A stretch of 64,000 nucleotides of DNA from Stenotrophomonas maltophilia (GCA_002363385.1 DEVL01000003.1:186505-250504), one strand, 5' to 3'; counted from the stretch's first letter, positions 1 to 9,698 are shown. Notes: generated by a model from the sequence alone, not told the origin. A program made the numbers and translations.

Positions 1-1
1 C

Positions 2-2281
2 TGGGAAGTCGGTACTGCGGGCAGCCGTGTGCAGAAGCTGGACGTGGCCTGGACCGGCAAGGGCTACCAGTTCGCGATGGATGCCAACCAGTCCGCGTTC
101 AACGGCATCCTGAACAACTCCGATTCGCGCCCGTTCCTGTGGACGGTGATGGGCTGGGGCGGCATCCAGCGTTACGCGGTGGCCTGGACCGGCGACCAGA
201 GCAGCAGCTGGGATTACATCCGCTGGCACATCCCGACCCTGATCGGCTCGGGACTGTCCGGCATGGCCTATGCCAGTGGCGACGTGGATGCGATCTTCGG
301 TGGCAGCGCCGAAACCTTCACCCGTGACCTGCAGTGGAAGAGCTTCACCCCTGTGCTGATGGGCATGTCCGGCTGGTCCGGCAATGCGCGCAAGCATCCG
401 TGGTGGTTCGATGAGCCGTACCGCAGCGTCAACCGCGATTACCTCAAGCTGAAAATGCGCATGACCCCGTACATGTACGGGCTGGCGCATGACGCGGCGA
501 CCAGCGGTGCCCCGCTGCTGCGCGCGCTGATGTGGGATTACCCGCAGGATCCGCAGGCGTACACCGAAGCACACAAGTACCAGTTCCTGCTCGGCCGCGA
601 GCTGCTGATCGCGCCGGTGTACCGCAGCCAGGCCGCGAGCCGTGGCTGGCGTCGCGACATCCACCTGCCCCAGGGCCGTTGGATCGATTACTGGGACGGC
701 CGCCAGTTGCAGGCCGGTGCCGAGGGCCGCTCGCTGGATCGTCCGGTCGACCTGGCCACGATCCCGGTGTTCGTGCGTGCCGGCGCGATCATCCCGATGT
801 ACCCGGCGATGCTCTACGACGGTGAGAGGCCGCTGGATGAAGTGACCTTCGATCTGTATCCGCAGGGCACCTCGCAGTACACGCTGTACGAAGACGATGG
901 CGCCACCCGTCGCTATGAGAAGGGCGAATCGAGCACGCAGGCGATCACGGTGCGGGCCCCGGCGCAGGGCACGGGCCCGGTGCAGGTGCGCATCGATCCG
1001 GTGCAGGGCCAGTACGCCGGCCAGCTGCCGCAGCGTCGTTATGCGCTGCGCGTGCTCAGCCGCCAGCGTCCCGCCGCAGTGATGCTGGACGGCCGTGCGC
1101 TGCCGATGCTGGCCGACCACGCAGACTGGAAGGGCGCCAACGAAGGCTGGTACTTCGACGCGACCGAGCGCCGAGGCACCCTGCACGTGCGCACCGCACC
1201 GACCGACATCCGCCAGCCGCTCGCACTGCAGCTGGAGCTGCCCATCGCCGCTGCACCGGCCGACGACGCCTTCCCGGCCGCCCCCGAACTGGGCCGCGCG
1301 CTGCCCTCCGACAGCCTGCTGGTGGTCAACCGTCCGGCCGAGGAGCAGGGCTACGAGATGGAGAAGGCCTTTGACGATGATCCGGCCACGTGGTTCCGCA
1401 CCGTGCGCAACCAGGCGGTCAAGACCGGTGCGCACGAATGGGTGCTCGGCTTCGGCGAGCGCAAGCTGATCGACGGCATCGAACTGGCGCCGCGCAACGA
1501 CCAGCACTGGAAGAGCGGGCAGATCCGCGATTACGAAATCTACATGGCCGACAGCAACGGCGAATGGGGTGAGCCGATCAAGCGCGGCCGCCTGACCCTG
1601 CAGCAAGGCGTGCAGCAGATCGACTTCCCCGCCCATGCCGGCCGCCTGCTGCGCTTCCGCGTGCTCAGCACGCAGAACCCGGAAGGCGACGGTGCCAGCG
1701 GTGCCGACCCGATGGTGACCGCGGCGCAGGGCAGCATCGCGCGTGCAGTGGATGCGCTGCAGCCACGCGATGTCGGCCCGATCGTGCTGTCCACCTTCCA
1801 CGTGCTGGAGCATCCGCAGCCCGAAGGCCCGGCGCAGCAGTTGTATCTTTCCGCGTTGCCGCTGCCGGCGCCATTGAAGGCCAGCGTCGCCGCCGACCAC
1901 GCCTTCGGTGGCCAGACGGAGATGCGCATGAACGGGCTGCATTTCCGCCGCGGCCTGGGCGTCAACGCCAGCAGCCGGATCGATCTGCAGCTGGGCGGCG
2001 GATGGCGCCTGCTGCGTGCCGACCTGGGGATCGATGATCAGTGCCGCACCGCGGGCGGCATGCAGTTCCAGGTGTGGGGTGACGGTCGGCTGCTGTACGA
2101 CAGCGGCCTGGTCAACGCACCCGCCGTGGTCAAACCGGAGCTGGACGTGCGCGGCCTGCAGCGGCTGAGCCTGCGCACGCTCGGGGCGCAGGGCGATCAC
2201 CCCGCGCAGGTCTGTGGCAACTGGGCCAACGCCGCCCTGATCGGACAGGAGGGCGATACCGCCAGCATCGTGTCGCCGTAA
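2..2281 (+). CDS. Glycoside hydrolase family 31 protein with discoidin and NPCBM modules (5' end missing)
   Basis: Codons are open from base 2, so the gene enters from the left and its start and N-terminal part lie outside the window. The remaining 759 residues begin inside a GH31 barrel. WTGDQ (residues 62-66 from base 2) holds the Asp expected to be the acid/base, codon 194-196. SGDVDAIFGG, RDLQWKSFTP and a YLKLK...PYMYGLA stretch follow, as in the family. After the C-terminal beta domains come an F5/8 type C (discoidin) domain at roughly 430-560 and an NPCBM domain at roughly 610-745, ending in NWANA. The catalytic nucleophile is upstream and cannot be checked. GH31 enzymes cleave alpha-linked sugars. 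The barrel motifs and NPCBM remind me of the alpha-N-acetylgalactosaminidase branch, but that is inference; alpha-glucosidase or alpha-xylosidase remain possible. A TonB receptor and a GH109-like gene follow on the same strand. Confidence 0.88.
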   Translation, partial: WEVGTAGSRVQKLDVAWTGKGYQFAMDANQSAFNGILNNSDSRPFLWTVMGWGGIQRYAVAWTGDQSSSWDYIRWHIPTLIGSGLSGMAYASGDVDAIFGGSAETFTRDLQWKSFTPVLMGMSGWSGNARKHPWWFDEPYRSVNRDYLKLKMRMTPYMYGLAHDAATSGAPLLRALMWDYPQDPQAYTEAHKYQFLLGRELLIAPVYRSQAASRGWRRDIHLPQGRWIDYWDGRQLQAGAEGRSLDRPVDLATIPVFVRAGAIIPMYPAMLYDGERPLDEVTFDLYPQGTSQYTLYEDDGATRRYEKGESSTQAITVRAPAQGTGPVQVRIDPVQGQYAGQLPQRRYALRVLSRQRPAAVMLDGRALPMLADHADWKGANEGWYFDATERRGTLHVRTAPTDIRQPLALQLELPIAAAPADDAFPAAPELGRALPSDSLLVVNRPAEEQGYEMEKAFDDDPATWFRTVRNQAVKTGAHEWVLGFGERKLIDGIELAPRNDQHWKSGQIRDYEIYMADSNGEWGEPIKRGRLTLQQGVQQIDFPAHAGRLLRFRVLSTQNPEGDGASGADPMVTAAQGSIARAVDALQPRDVGPIVLSTFHVLEHPQPEGPAQQLYLSALPLPAPLKASVAADHAFGGQTEMRMNGLHFRRGLGVNASSRIDLQLGGGWRLLRADLGIDDQCRTAGGMQFQVWGDGRLLYDSGLVNAPAVVKPELDVRGLQRLSLRTLGAQGDHPAQVCGNWANAALIGQEGDTASIVSP

Positions 2282-2419
2282 CCGAACCGCCTTTCGAATC
2301 GAAACACCGCTCTCTCCCGTTTCCCGTCTGCGGCCGTCTGGCCGCGGCACGGGGGACGTTTGCCCGAAAACACCCATCCACCGCCAGCCCCACGCTGCGG
2401 ATCGAACAAGGAGCCAAAG

Positions 2420-5392
2420 ATGTTGACCGAACGCCATCGCCATCGCCGCATCACCGCCACCCCCTTGTCCATCGCACTCGGCCTGGCCGTCGCGGTGGTC
2501 GGCAGTGCCAACGCCCAGGACGCAACGCCGGATACGAAAGCCACCGAGCTGTCGCGCATCGAGGTGACCGGCTCCAACATCCGCCGCAGTGATGTGGAAA
2601 CCGCCTCGCCGGTGCAGGTGATCAGCAAGCAGGACATCGAGAACATGGGTGCGCGCACCCTGCTGCAGGTGCTCGACAATCTGCCGGCCGCACGCCCGGG
2701 CCAGCAGGACTCGCGCTCACTGTTCACCGGCTCGGACGGTGCCTCGCAGGCCAACCTGCGCGGTCTCGGCGCACAGGGCACGCTGGTGCTGCTCAATGGC
2801 CGCCGCCTGTCCTACTACGGCGCCCCGGCCGGCTTCCAGACCCAGTTCGTCAACATCGATGCGATCCCCGCCGCAGCGATCGAACGGATGGAAGTGCTGA
2901 CCGACGGCGCCTCGGCCGTGTACGGCACCGATGCGGTGGCCGGCGTGATCAACGTGATCACCAAGCGCTCCTACCAGGGTGCAGAGATCAACCTCACCAC
3001 GGACAAATCCTCGCGGATCAGCTCCTACGGTGAACACCAGGGCAGCATCACCGCCGGCTTCGGCGATCTGGATGAAGACCGCTACAACGTCTACGCCTCG
3101 GTGAACCTGTACCGGCGCGACGCGATTCCGCTGAGCGACTTCTACGACAAACGGCCCGACCAGTACTACGTCAACAACCCCAACTACCTGCCCAACCTGC
3201 GCCTGGGCACCGGCAGCAAGCCGGGCGAGTTCAACCCGGGCAGCTACTTCGCCTTCGATCCGGTCACCGGCCGCCGTGTGCAGGAAGCCGCGCCAGGCTG
3301 CAACAACGTGCTCACCAGCGAAGCGGCCGGCCCGCGCTGTATCTGGGAGACGTGGATGAACAACGAGATCGACGCCGGCGCCAAGTCCGAGCGCAACACC
3401 GCCTACGTCAACGCCCATTTCCTGATCGGCGATAGCACCGAAGCCTTCGCCGAGGCGACCTACACCGACATCGACCTGACCGCCAACGGCGGTACGCCGC
3501 GTGCCTACGGCACCACGACAGGCAACCCGACCAGCTGGTTCTCGCGCAATACCGGCACCACGGTCAACCAGTTCCTGTATCCGTACCTGGGCCCGAACAA
3601 CGAATACAACAACGCCTCCCCCGAACTGAAGGCACTGATGGGCGGCGTGGTCGGCCTGCAGTATCTGCTGCAGGATGTGGGTGCCAACCACTTCGGCCAG
3701 CGCAACACCGACCAGAGCTACCGCGTGGTGGCCGGAATGCGCGGTGACATCGGCGACTGGAACTGGGAAACCGCCTTCGCCACCGCCGGCAGCCATTCGG
3801 TGACCTACCAGACCACCAACGTGAACCTGGCCGGTTTCGAGAAGGCCTTCGGCCCGTACGCCGTCGATCCGGGCACCGGCCGCGTCATCATTTCCGATCA
3901 CCCGGCGTACAAATTCGGTGAGATCAGCGAGGCCAACGCCGCGCTGATCCGCGAAGCGTTCCCGACCTTCGATATCCAGTCCTGGACGCGCCTGCATACC
4001 CTGGACGGCAAGATCGAAGGTCCGCTGTTCCAGATGCCGGCCGGCGAAGTGCGTGCGGCCTTCGGCTTCAACGCCAGCCGCGAGACCTTCTACACCCCGG
4101 GCAACCCGGACGCGGCCAACGGCCTGATCACCCAGCAGGGCGGCTCGTGGTTCGATGGCAAGCGCAACACCTATGCGCTGTTCGCCGAGACGGTGGCGCC
4201 ACTCACCGAGAAGCTGGAACTGGACGCCGCACTGCGCGTGGACAAATACCCGGACTTCAGCGCCAACCTGGCCCCGAAGATCGGCCTGAAGTACCAGATG
4301 TTCGATCAGCTGATGCTGCGCGGCACCTATTCCACCGGCTTCCGCGCCCCGAGCCTGGCCGAGTCCGGCAATGGTGGCGTGTTCGCCCAGTTGGGCGGTT
4401 ACCGCGACGAGGTGCGCTGCAACGAGACCAACGCGATTGCCAACCTGCTGTTGCGGTCGCAGCGCGGGGGGGATGTCGACCTCGGCAAGACCCTGCTCAA
4501 CACCGACTGCAGCCGTACCGTGGCGCGCATGACCCAGCCCAACCCCGATCTGAAGCCGGAAAAGGCGAAGATCACCACGTTGGGCTTCGTCTACGAGCCG
4601 ACGCAGTGGTTGTCAGTGTCGGCCGATTACTGGTTCATCTACCGCAGCAACGAAATCGTCGCCCCGGATTTCACCCGCGACGAGGACATCATTTCCTCGA
4701 CCCGTTCGCCGATCACCGAGGGCGACCGCGCCAACCTGGCTGCCCTGGCGGCGATGTGCGCCGACCCGGCCAGCGGCGTCGCCTGTCCCGGCACGCTGCC
4801 CGGCTACAGCGTGGGCAACGTGGCCAGCGTGGTGGGCCAGTACAAGAACCGTGGCAAGACCCTGATCGACGGCTTCGACATCGATGCGCGGAGCCGCTTC
4901 TCGCTGGGCGAGTGGGGCAACCTGAACATCGGCGTGGCCGCCACCATCGCCAACCGCAACCGGTCCTACCTGGATGATGAGAGCGGCTGGTACTACGGCG
5001 ACCTGGTCGGCTACTACAACAACCCGCGCCTGCGCGCGACGTTGAACGCGGACTGGAGCTACAAGCAGGTCACCACCAGCGTCTTCGTTAATTACGTAGG
5101 CGGCACCAAGTGGGCGCTGCAGCAGATCGATGAGGAAGACAACAACCCGCAGACCTGCACCGCCGGCTACCTGCCGGTGGAGCAGAGCAAGTGCGATGGT
5201 GCCCCGTCGTGGTGGACTGCCAACCTGAGCGTGGCCTGGCGCCCGGATGACCACTGGAACGTCGGCTTCACCATCAAGAATCTGTTCGACCGTCTGCCGT
5301 TCTATGACCCGAACAGCTTCCTCGGCGATTCCAGCGATTACGCCACCATCTTCGGTCGCGGCTACAGTCTGACCGTGGGCTACAAGTTCTGA
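2420..5392 (+). CDS. TonB-dependent outer membrane receptor
   Basis: A 990-residue outer membrane transporter that takes up a ligand using energy from TonB-ExbBD. The ATG at 2420 is chosen because AAGGAG lies at 2408-2413. A signal peptide follows, with likely cleavage after Ala32 (GSANA/QD). A TonB-box-like RIEVTG precedes the plug domain (about residues 60-180), where LLNGRR, ERMEVLTDGASAVYGTDAVAGV and related motifs are seen; the rest is a 22-strand barrel ending in the usual terminal Phe (GYKF). Flanking glycosidases on the same strand suggest the ligand is an oligosaccharide, but the sequence alone does not show it. There is no N-terminal signalling extension of the FecA type. Confidence 0.93.
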   Translation: MLTERHRHRRITATPLSIALGLAVAVVGSANAQDATPDTKATELSRIEVTGSNIRRSDVETASPVQVISKQDIENMGARTLLQVLDNLPAARPGQQDSRSLFTGSDGASQANLRGLGAQGTLVLLNGRRLSYYGAPAGFQTQFVNIDAIPAAAIERMEVLTDGASAVYGTDAVAGVINVITKRSYQGAEINLTTDKSSRISSYGEHQGSITAGFGDLDEDRYNVYASVNLYRRDAIPLSDFYDKRPDQYYVNNPNYLPNLRLGTGSKPGEFNPGSYFAFDPVTGRRVQEAAPGCNNVLTSEAAGPRCIWETWMNNEIDAGAKSERNTAYVNAHFLIGDSTEAFAEATYTDIDLTANGGTPRAYGTTTGNPTSWFSRNTGTTVNQFLYPYLGPNNEYNNASPELKALMGGVVGLQYLLQDVGANHFGQRNTDQSYRVVAGMRGDIGDWNWETAFATAGSHSVTYQTTNVNLAGFEKAFGPYAVDPGTGRVIISDHPAYKFGEISEANAALIREAFPTFDIQSWTRLHTLDGKIEGPLFQMPAGEVRAAFGFNASRETFYTPGNPDAANGLITQQGGSWFDGKRNTYALFAETVAPLTEKLELDAALRVDKYPDFSANLAPKIGLKYQMFDQLMLRGTYSTGFRAPSLAESGNGGVFAQLGGYRDEVRCNETNAIANLLLRSQRGGDVDLGKTLLNTDCSRTVARMTQPNPDLKPEKAKITTLGFVYEPTQWLSVSADYWFIYRSNEIVAPDFTRDEDIISSTRSPITEGDRANLAALAAMCADPASGVACPGTLPGYSVGNVASVVGQYKNRGKTLIDGFDIDARSRFSLGEWGNLNIGVAATIANRNRSYLDDESGWYYGDLVGYYNNPRLRATLNADWSYKQVTTSVFVNYVGGTKWALQQIDEEDNNPQTCTAGYLPVEQSKCDGAPSWWTANLSVAWRPDDHWNVGFTIKNLFDRLPFYDPNSFLGDSSDYATIFGRGYSLTVGYKF

Positions 5393-5400
5393 TGCTCCCC

Positions 5401-5422
5401 CGCGCCGGTTTCTGCCGGCGCG
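5401..5422 (+). terminator. Intercistronic hairpin after the TonB receptor
   Basis: A perfect 8-bp stem, CGCGCCGG pairing with CCGGCGCG, with loop TTTCTG. No U-run follows, so it is more likely a 3'-end stabiliser or partial attenuator that lowers expression of the downstream GH109-like gene than a full terminator. Confidence 0.45.
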
Positions 5423-5444
5423 ATCTTCACACGAGGTACTGTCC

Positions 5445-6799
5445 ATGAAACGCAGAGAATTCATCGCCGCCAGCGCGGCCGTCGCCGCCACCAGCCTGCT
5501 GCCGAACACGCCTGCCTGGGCACGCGGGCGCAAGGTACGGCTGGGCCTGATCGGCACCGGCATGCGCGGCCAGGTATTGCTGAAGGAACTGGTCCGCCGC
5601 GATGACGTGGAGGTGGTCGCCCTGTGCGACATCGAGCCGATCATGCTCAAGCGCGGCATGGACATGGTGGCCAAGGCCGGCAAGCCGGCACCCAAGGCGT
5701 ACGGCCAGGACGGCGACGTCAACGCCTGGAAGCGGCTGATCGAGCAGCGCGGCCTGGACGGCGTGATCATCGCCACGCCCTGGGAGTATCACGCGCCGAT
5801 GGCGATCGCGGCCATGCAGGCCAAGGTCGCGGTGGGCTGCAAGTGGTCGCCGGCATCACCCTGCAGGACCACTGGGACGTGCTCAAGACCCAGCTGTCCA
5901 CCGGCACGCCGTACATGCTGCTGGAGAACGTCTGCTATCGCCGCGACGTGATGGCGGCGCTGCAGATGGTGCGCCAGGGCGTGTTCGGGGAACTGGTGCA
6001 CCTGCAGGGCGGCTACCAGCACGACCTGCGCGGGGTGAAGTTCAACTCCGGCGACCCCAGCCAGCCGTACGACAGTGGCGTGGAGTTCGGTGCCAAGGGC
6101 TGGTCCGAAGCACGTTGGCGCACCGAGCATTCGGTGCAGCGCAACGGTGAGCTGTACCCCAGCCACGGCATCGGCCCGTGCGCGATGTACACCGGCATCA
6201 ACCGCGGCAACCGCTTCACCCACATCAATGCGTTCGCCAGCAAGGCGCGCGGTCTGCACGAGTACACCGTGGCCAAGAGCGGTGGCACCACCCACCCGAG
6301 TACCAAGGTGGCCTTCAAGCTCGGCGACATCGTCACCACCACCCTGGCCTGCGAGAACGGCGAGACCATCCTGCTGCAGCACGACACTTCGCTGCCGCGC
6401 CCGTACTCGATGGGCTTCCGCGTGCAGGGCACCAAGGGCCTGTGGATGGATGTGAACCAGTCCATCCACATCGAAGGGCGCAGCCCGCCGCACAAGTGGG
6501 AACCGTTCCAGGCCTACCAGGATCAGTACGAGCACCCGCTGTGGAAGCAGCACGCCGCGACCGCCGCCAGCGCCGGCCACGGTGGCATGGACTGGTTCGT
6601 CATCCATGCCTTCGTGGAAGCCTTGAAAGCCAAGGCGCCGATGCCGATCGACATCTACGACGCCATCACCTGGAGCGCGATCACGCCGCTGTCCGAGCAG
6701 TCGATCGCCAACAGTTTTCAGACGCTGGAATTCCCGGACTTCACCGCCGGGTTGTGGAAGCAGCGCAAGCCGATCTTTGCGTTTGATGGATCGTACTGA
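5445..6799 (+). pseudogene. GH109-like (Gfo/Idh/MocA family) Tat-exported protein, frameshifted
   Basis: The reading starts at ATG 5445 with a twin-arginine signal (KRREFIAAS) followed by a hydrophobic stretch and PAWA. A Rossmann fold then begins with GLIGTGMRG, the NAD-binding Gly motif. The frame is correct to about base 5840 and continues one frame earlier from 5843: VAVGC in the first frame joins VVAGITLQDHWDVL in the second. One missing base at 5840-5842, probably the G of a GAA codon, explains this; restoring it gives about 451 residues, the normal length for GH109. Further on, RNGELYPSHGIGP carries the His and Tyr region of this family, whose founding member is an alpha-N-acetylgalactosaminidase that uses NAD+. 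As written the product would stop at 5951. A real mutation and an assembly error are both possible. Other Gfo/Idh/MocA activities cannot be excluded. Confidence 0.85.
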
Positions 6800-6817
6800 G
6801 GACGGTTGATGCCCCAC

Positions 6818-6841
6818 GGCCGGTACCGATGCGTACCGGCC
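6818..6841 (+). terminator. Hairpin after the GH109-like gene
   Basis: A perfect 9-bp stem, GGCCGGTAC with GTACCGGCC around loop CGATGC, lies 18 bases past the stop codon. CTCTCG follows, so the U-tract is weak. It probably ends the glycosidase transcript. Confidence 0.45.
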
Positions 6842-6945
6842 CTCTCGTGCGCGCATTGTCAGGGCAAGCCCACAGGCAATGGGGAAACCACCGCCGTGCG
6901 CGATCAGCGCAGGCAGGCTGGTAAACGAAGGGGAGGTGGCAAGGA

Positions 6946-7022
6946 TGGTGCGCCCGGAGGGATTCGAACCCCCGACCAATGGCTTCGGAAGCCACTACTC
7001 TATCCGGCTGAGCTACGAGCGC
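6946..7022 (-). tRNA. tRNA-Arg (anticodon CCG)
   Basis: On the minus strand a full cloverleaf can be drawn. The acceptor GCGCTCG pairs with CGGGCGC. The D-arm is GCTC...GAGT. The anticodon stem GTGGC/GCCAT encloses loop TTCCGAA, giving anticodon CCG, which reads CGG. The T-arm GGGGG-TTCGAAT-CCCTC is complete, and A73 and an encoded CCA follow (6946-6949 on the plus strand). The 77-nt length includes the CCA. Confidence 0.96.
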
Positions 7023-7180
7023 GTTGTGTCCTGCGTCCCGCCGGGCCGCCTGACGGGGCCACGGACCGCCGAAGCGGCGCGGGAGGAGCATTCTATCCGT
7101 AAACGCCGCGCAGGTCTGCCCCCTGTACCGACGTGCCCGGCGACGGCGCGCCCGACCAGCCCAGGCGGTATCCTTTACCG

Positions 7181-8074
7181 ATGGCTTACGAACGTTTTGA
7201 AGCGCCCGAGGCGGCACCCCCGTCGCGCTGGCGGCACTACTGGAAACTGATGCGCGCCGACCGCCCGATCGGCACCCTGCTGCTGCTCTGGCCCACCTGG
7301 TGGGCGCTGTGGCTGGCCTCCGGCGGGCTGCCGCCGCTGTGGACGCTGTTCGTGTTCACCGCCGGTGTGTGGCTGACCCGATCGGCCGGTTGCGTGATCA
7401 ACGATTACGCCGACCGCTGGCTGGACCCGCACGTCAAGCGCACCAAGGACCGCCCGCTGGCCAGTGGGGCCGTGTCCGGACGTGAGGCGCTGGCGCTGTT
7501 CGCCGGGCTGATGATCGTCGCCTTCGCTCTGGTGTTGACCCTGAACTGGCTCACCATCGGCATGAGCTTCATCGGCGTGTTCCTGGCCGCCAGCTACCCC
7601 TACCTCAAGCGCTACACCCACCTGCCGCAGGTCTACCTCGGCATGGCCTTCGGCTGGGGCATCCCCATGGCCTTCGCCGCAGTCCAGGGCGAGGTACCGG
7701 TGATCGGCTGGCTGCTGTACGGCGCCAACATCCTGTGGTCTACCGCGTATGACACCTGGTATGCCATGGTCGACCGCGATGACGACCTGAAGATGGGCTC
7801 GCATTCCACCGCGATCCTGTTCGGGGATCTGGACCTGGTCATCCAGGGCATTCTCTACGCGCTGTTCCTGGGCACGATGGCGCTGGTCGGCCTGCGCGCC
7901 GGGCTGGGGTTCTATTACGGCGTCGGCGCGGGCGTTGCCGCCGGGCTGATCGCGTATGAGTTCTGGATCGCCCGCAAGCGCGAGCGCGACCCGTGCTTCA
8001 AGGCGTTCCTGCACAACAACTGGGTGGGTGCGGCGCTGTTTGCCGGCATTGCGGTGTCGTTGGCGGTGCGCTGA
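7181..8074 (+). CDS. ubiA: 4-hydroxybenzoate polyprenyltransferase
   Basis: A 297-residue integral membrane prenyltransferase that attaches the polyprenyl tail to 4-hydroxybenzoate in ubiquinone synthesis. Both Asp-rich Mg2+/diphosphate motifs are present: NDYADRWLD starting at residue 74, and DRDDD starting at residue 198. Several transmembrane helices surround them. LMRADRPIGTLLLLWPT near the N-terminus is typical of the family. ATG 7181 is preferred to the GTG 48 bases upstream because the homology begins just after it. ubiK, which helps assemble the ubiquinone complex, lies 7 kb away. Confidence 0.96.
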   Translation: MAYERFEAPEAAPPSRWRHYWKLMRADRPIGTLLLLWPTWWALWLASGGLPPLWTLFVFTAGVWLTRSAGCVINDYADRWLDPHVKRTKDRPLASGAVSGREALALFAGLMIVAFALVLTLNWLTIGMSFIGVFLAASYPYLKRYTHLPQVYLGMAFGWGIPMAFAAVQGEVPVIGWLLYGANILWSTAYDTWYAMVDRDDDLKMGSHSTAILFGDLDLVIQGILYALFLGTMALVGLRAGLGFYYGVGAGVAAGLIAYEFWIARKRERDPCFKAFLHNNWVGAALFAGIAVSLAVR

Positions 8075-8171
8075 GGGCACCCGACCCACGCCCTACGACC
8101 ATTAGGCGACTGACAGCGCTGTTCCCGACGCCCAGAATCGCTCCCATTGAATGATCGGGGAGGGCGGGGCC

Positions 8172-9596
8172 ATGAATACGTCGACGGTGGTGCAGGACGG
8201 CTGGATGGCGCGCGCGGCACTGCGCTCGGCGGCCTGGGCGGAAAAATGGTTCCCTGACGCCTACGTGTTCGCGGTACTCGGCGTAGTCATCGTCGCGGCC
8301 GCCGCGATGGGCTTCGGTGCGACCCCGCAGGCCACCGCCACGGCATTCGGTGAAGGCTTCTGGAGCCTGATCCCCTTCACCATGCAGATGGCCTTCGTGG
8401 TCATCGGCGGCTATGCGGTGGCGACCGCGCCGATCGTGGCGCGCTTCATCGATCTGCTGGCCCGTGTACCCAAGACCGGCCGTGGCGCGGTGGTCTACGT
8501 TGGCCTGATCAGCATGCTGGCCTCGCTGCTGAGCTGGGGCTTCTCGCTGGTGTTCGGCGGCCTGCTGGTGCGCGCGTTGGCCCGCCGTGAAGCACTCAAC
8601 ATGGACTACCGCGCCGCCGGTGCCTCGGCCTACCTCGGCCTCGGCGCGGTCTGGGCGATGGGCCTGAGCTCCTCGGCCGCCCAGTTGCAGGCCAACCCGG
8701 CCAGCATGCCGCCCGGCCTGGTGGAAATCACCGGCGTGCTGCCCTTCACCGAGACCATCTTCCTGTGGCAGTCGATCGCGCTGACATCCGCGCTGATCCT
8801 GGTGTCGCTGCTGATCGCTTGGCTGACCGCGCCTGGCGCGGCCACCGCGCGCACCGCCAAGGACTTCGAAGGTGCCGCCCGCGCCGAGGCCGAGCCGCTG
8901 CAGCCACGTACCCGCCCCGGTGAGTGGCTGGAGTACAGCCCGCTGCTGACCGTGCTGCTCTCGCTGCTCGGGTTCGGCTGGCTGTTCGGCGAGTTCGCCA
9001 GCAAGCCGGTGGTCACCGCCATCGCCAACCTCAACACCTACAACTTCCTGTTCATCTCGCTCGGACTGCTGCTGCACTGGCGCCCGCGCAGCTTCCTCAA
9101 CGCGGTGGCCAAGGCCGTCCCCAGCACCACCGGCGTGCTGATCCAGTTCCCGCTGTATGGCGGCATCGCGATGATCCTCACCCACGCGACCGGCAGTGGC
9201 GATGAGACGCTCGCCCATCGCTTGTCCACGCTGTTCGTGCACATCGCCACCACCGACACCTTCGCGCTGGTGATGGGCGTCTACTCGGCGGTGCTCGGCT
9301 TCTTCGTGCCGTCCGGCGGCGGCAAGTGGATCATCGAAGCACCGTACGTGATGCAGGCGGCCAACGAGCTCAAGGCCCACTTGGGCTGGGCGGTGCAGGT
9401 CTACAACGCGGCCGAGGCGCTGCCGAACCTGATCAACCCGTTCTGGATGCTGCCGCTGCTGGGTGTGCTTGGGTTGAAGGCGCGTGACATCGTCGGCTTC
9501 ACCTTCATCCAGCTGCTGGTGCACATCCCGCTGGTGCTCGGCCTGCTGTGGCTGCTCGGCATGACGCTGACCTACGTGCCGCCGGTGATGCCGTGA
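8172..9596 (+). CDS. atoE: Short-chain fatty acid transporter, AtoE/TIGR00366 family
   Basis: A 474-residue inner membrane protein with about a dozen hydrophobic helices. It resembles E. coli AtoE, thought to carry short-chain fatty acids such as butyrate or acetoacetate. Motifs seen include AEKWFPDAYVFAVL near the N-terminus, MGLSSSAAQL in the middle, and FFVPSGGGKWIIEAPYVM toward the end, which is conserved in the family. ATG 8172 is preferred to ATG 8151 because GGGGAGGGCGGGG lies just before it. No ato catabolic genes are adjacent, so the real substrate is uncertain. Confidence 0.88.
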   Translation: MNTSTVVQDGWMARAALRSAAWAEKWFPDAYVFAVLGVVIVAAAAMGFGATPQATATAFGEGFWSLIPFTMQMAFVVIGGYAVATAPIVARFIDLLARVPKTGRGAVVYVGLISMLASLLSWGFSLVFGGLLVRALARREALNMDYRAAGASAYLGLGAVWAMGLSSSAAQLQANPASMPPGLVEITGVLPFTETIFLWQSIALTSALILVSLLIAWLTAPGAATARTAKDFEGAARAEAEPLQPRTRPGEWLEYSPLLTVLLSLLGFGWLFGEFASKPVVTAIANLNTYNFLFISLGLLLHWRPRSFLNAVAKAVPSTTGVLIQFPLYGGIAMILTHATGSGDETLAHRLSTLFVHIATTDTFALVMGVYSAVLGFFVPSGGGKWIIEAPYVMQAANELKAHLGWAVQVYNAAEALPNLINPFWMLPLLGVLGLKARDIVGFTFIQLLVHIPLVLGLLWLLGMTLTYVPPVMP

Positions 9597-9680
9597 TCGT
9601 CATCTGCGCGTCATCCGCACTCTCAGGGTCAACGATGCCCTGTTCAGTGGCGCGTCGAGGGGTTTGCAAGGCAGTGGAAT

Positions 9681-9698
9681 AACGGGATTCGAACCGTT
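9681..9698 (-). other. tRNA T-arm-like fragment
   Basis: Read on the minus strand, AACGG-TTCGAAT-CCCGTT looks like a T-arm, followed by ATTCCAC, which could be half an acceptor stem. No D-arm or anticodon arm can be drawn upstream, so this is not a functional tRNA. It could be a relic of a tRNA 3' end or chance. It lies in a 267-base gap that otherwise holds only the leader of the glutamine-rich gene. Confidence 0.25.

Noticed and set aside
2717..3997. 426-codon open frame opposite the TonB receptor
   Set aside because: Antisense shadow without start signals or recognisable domains.
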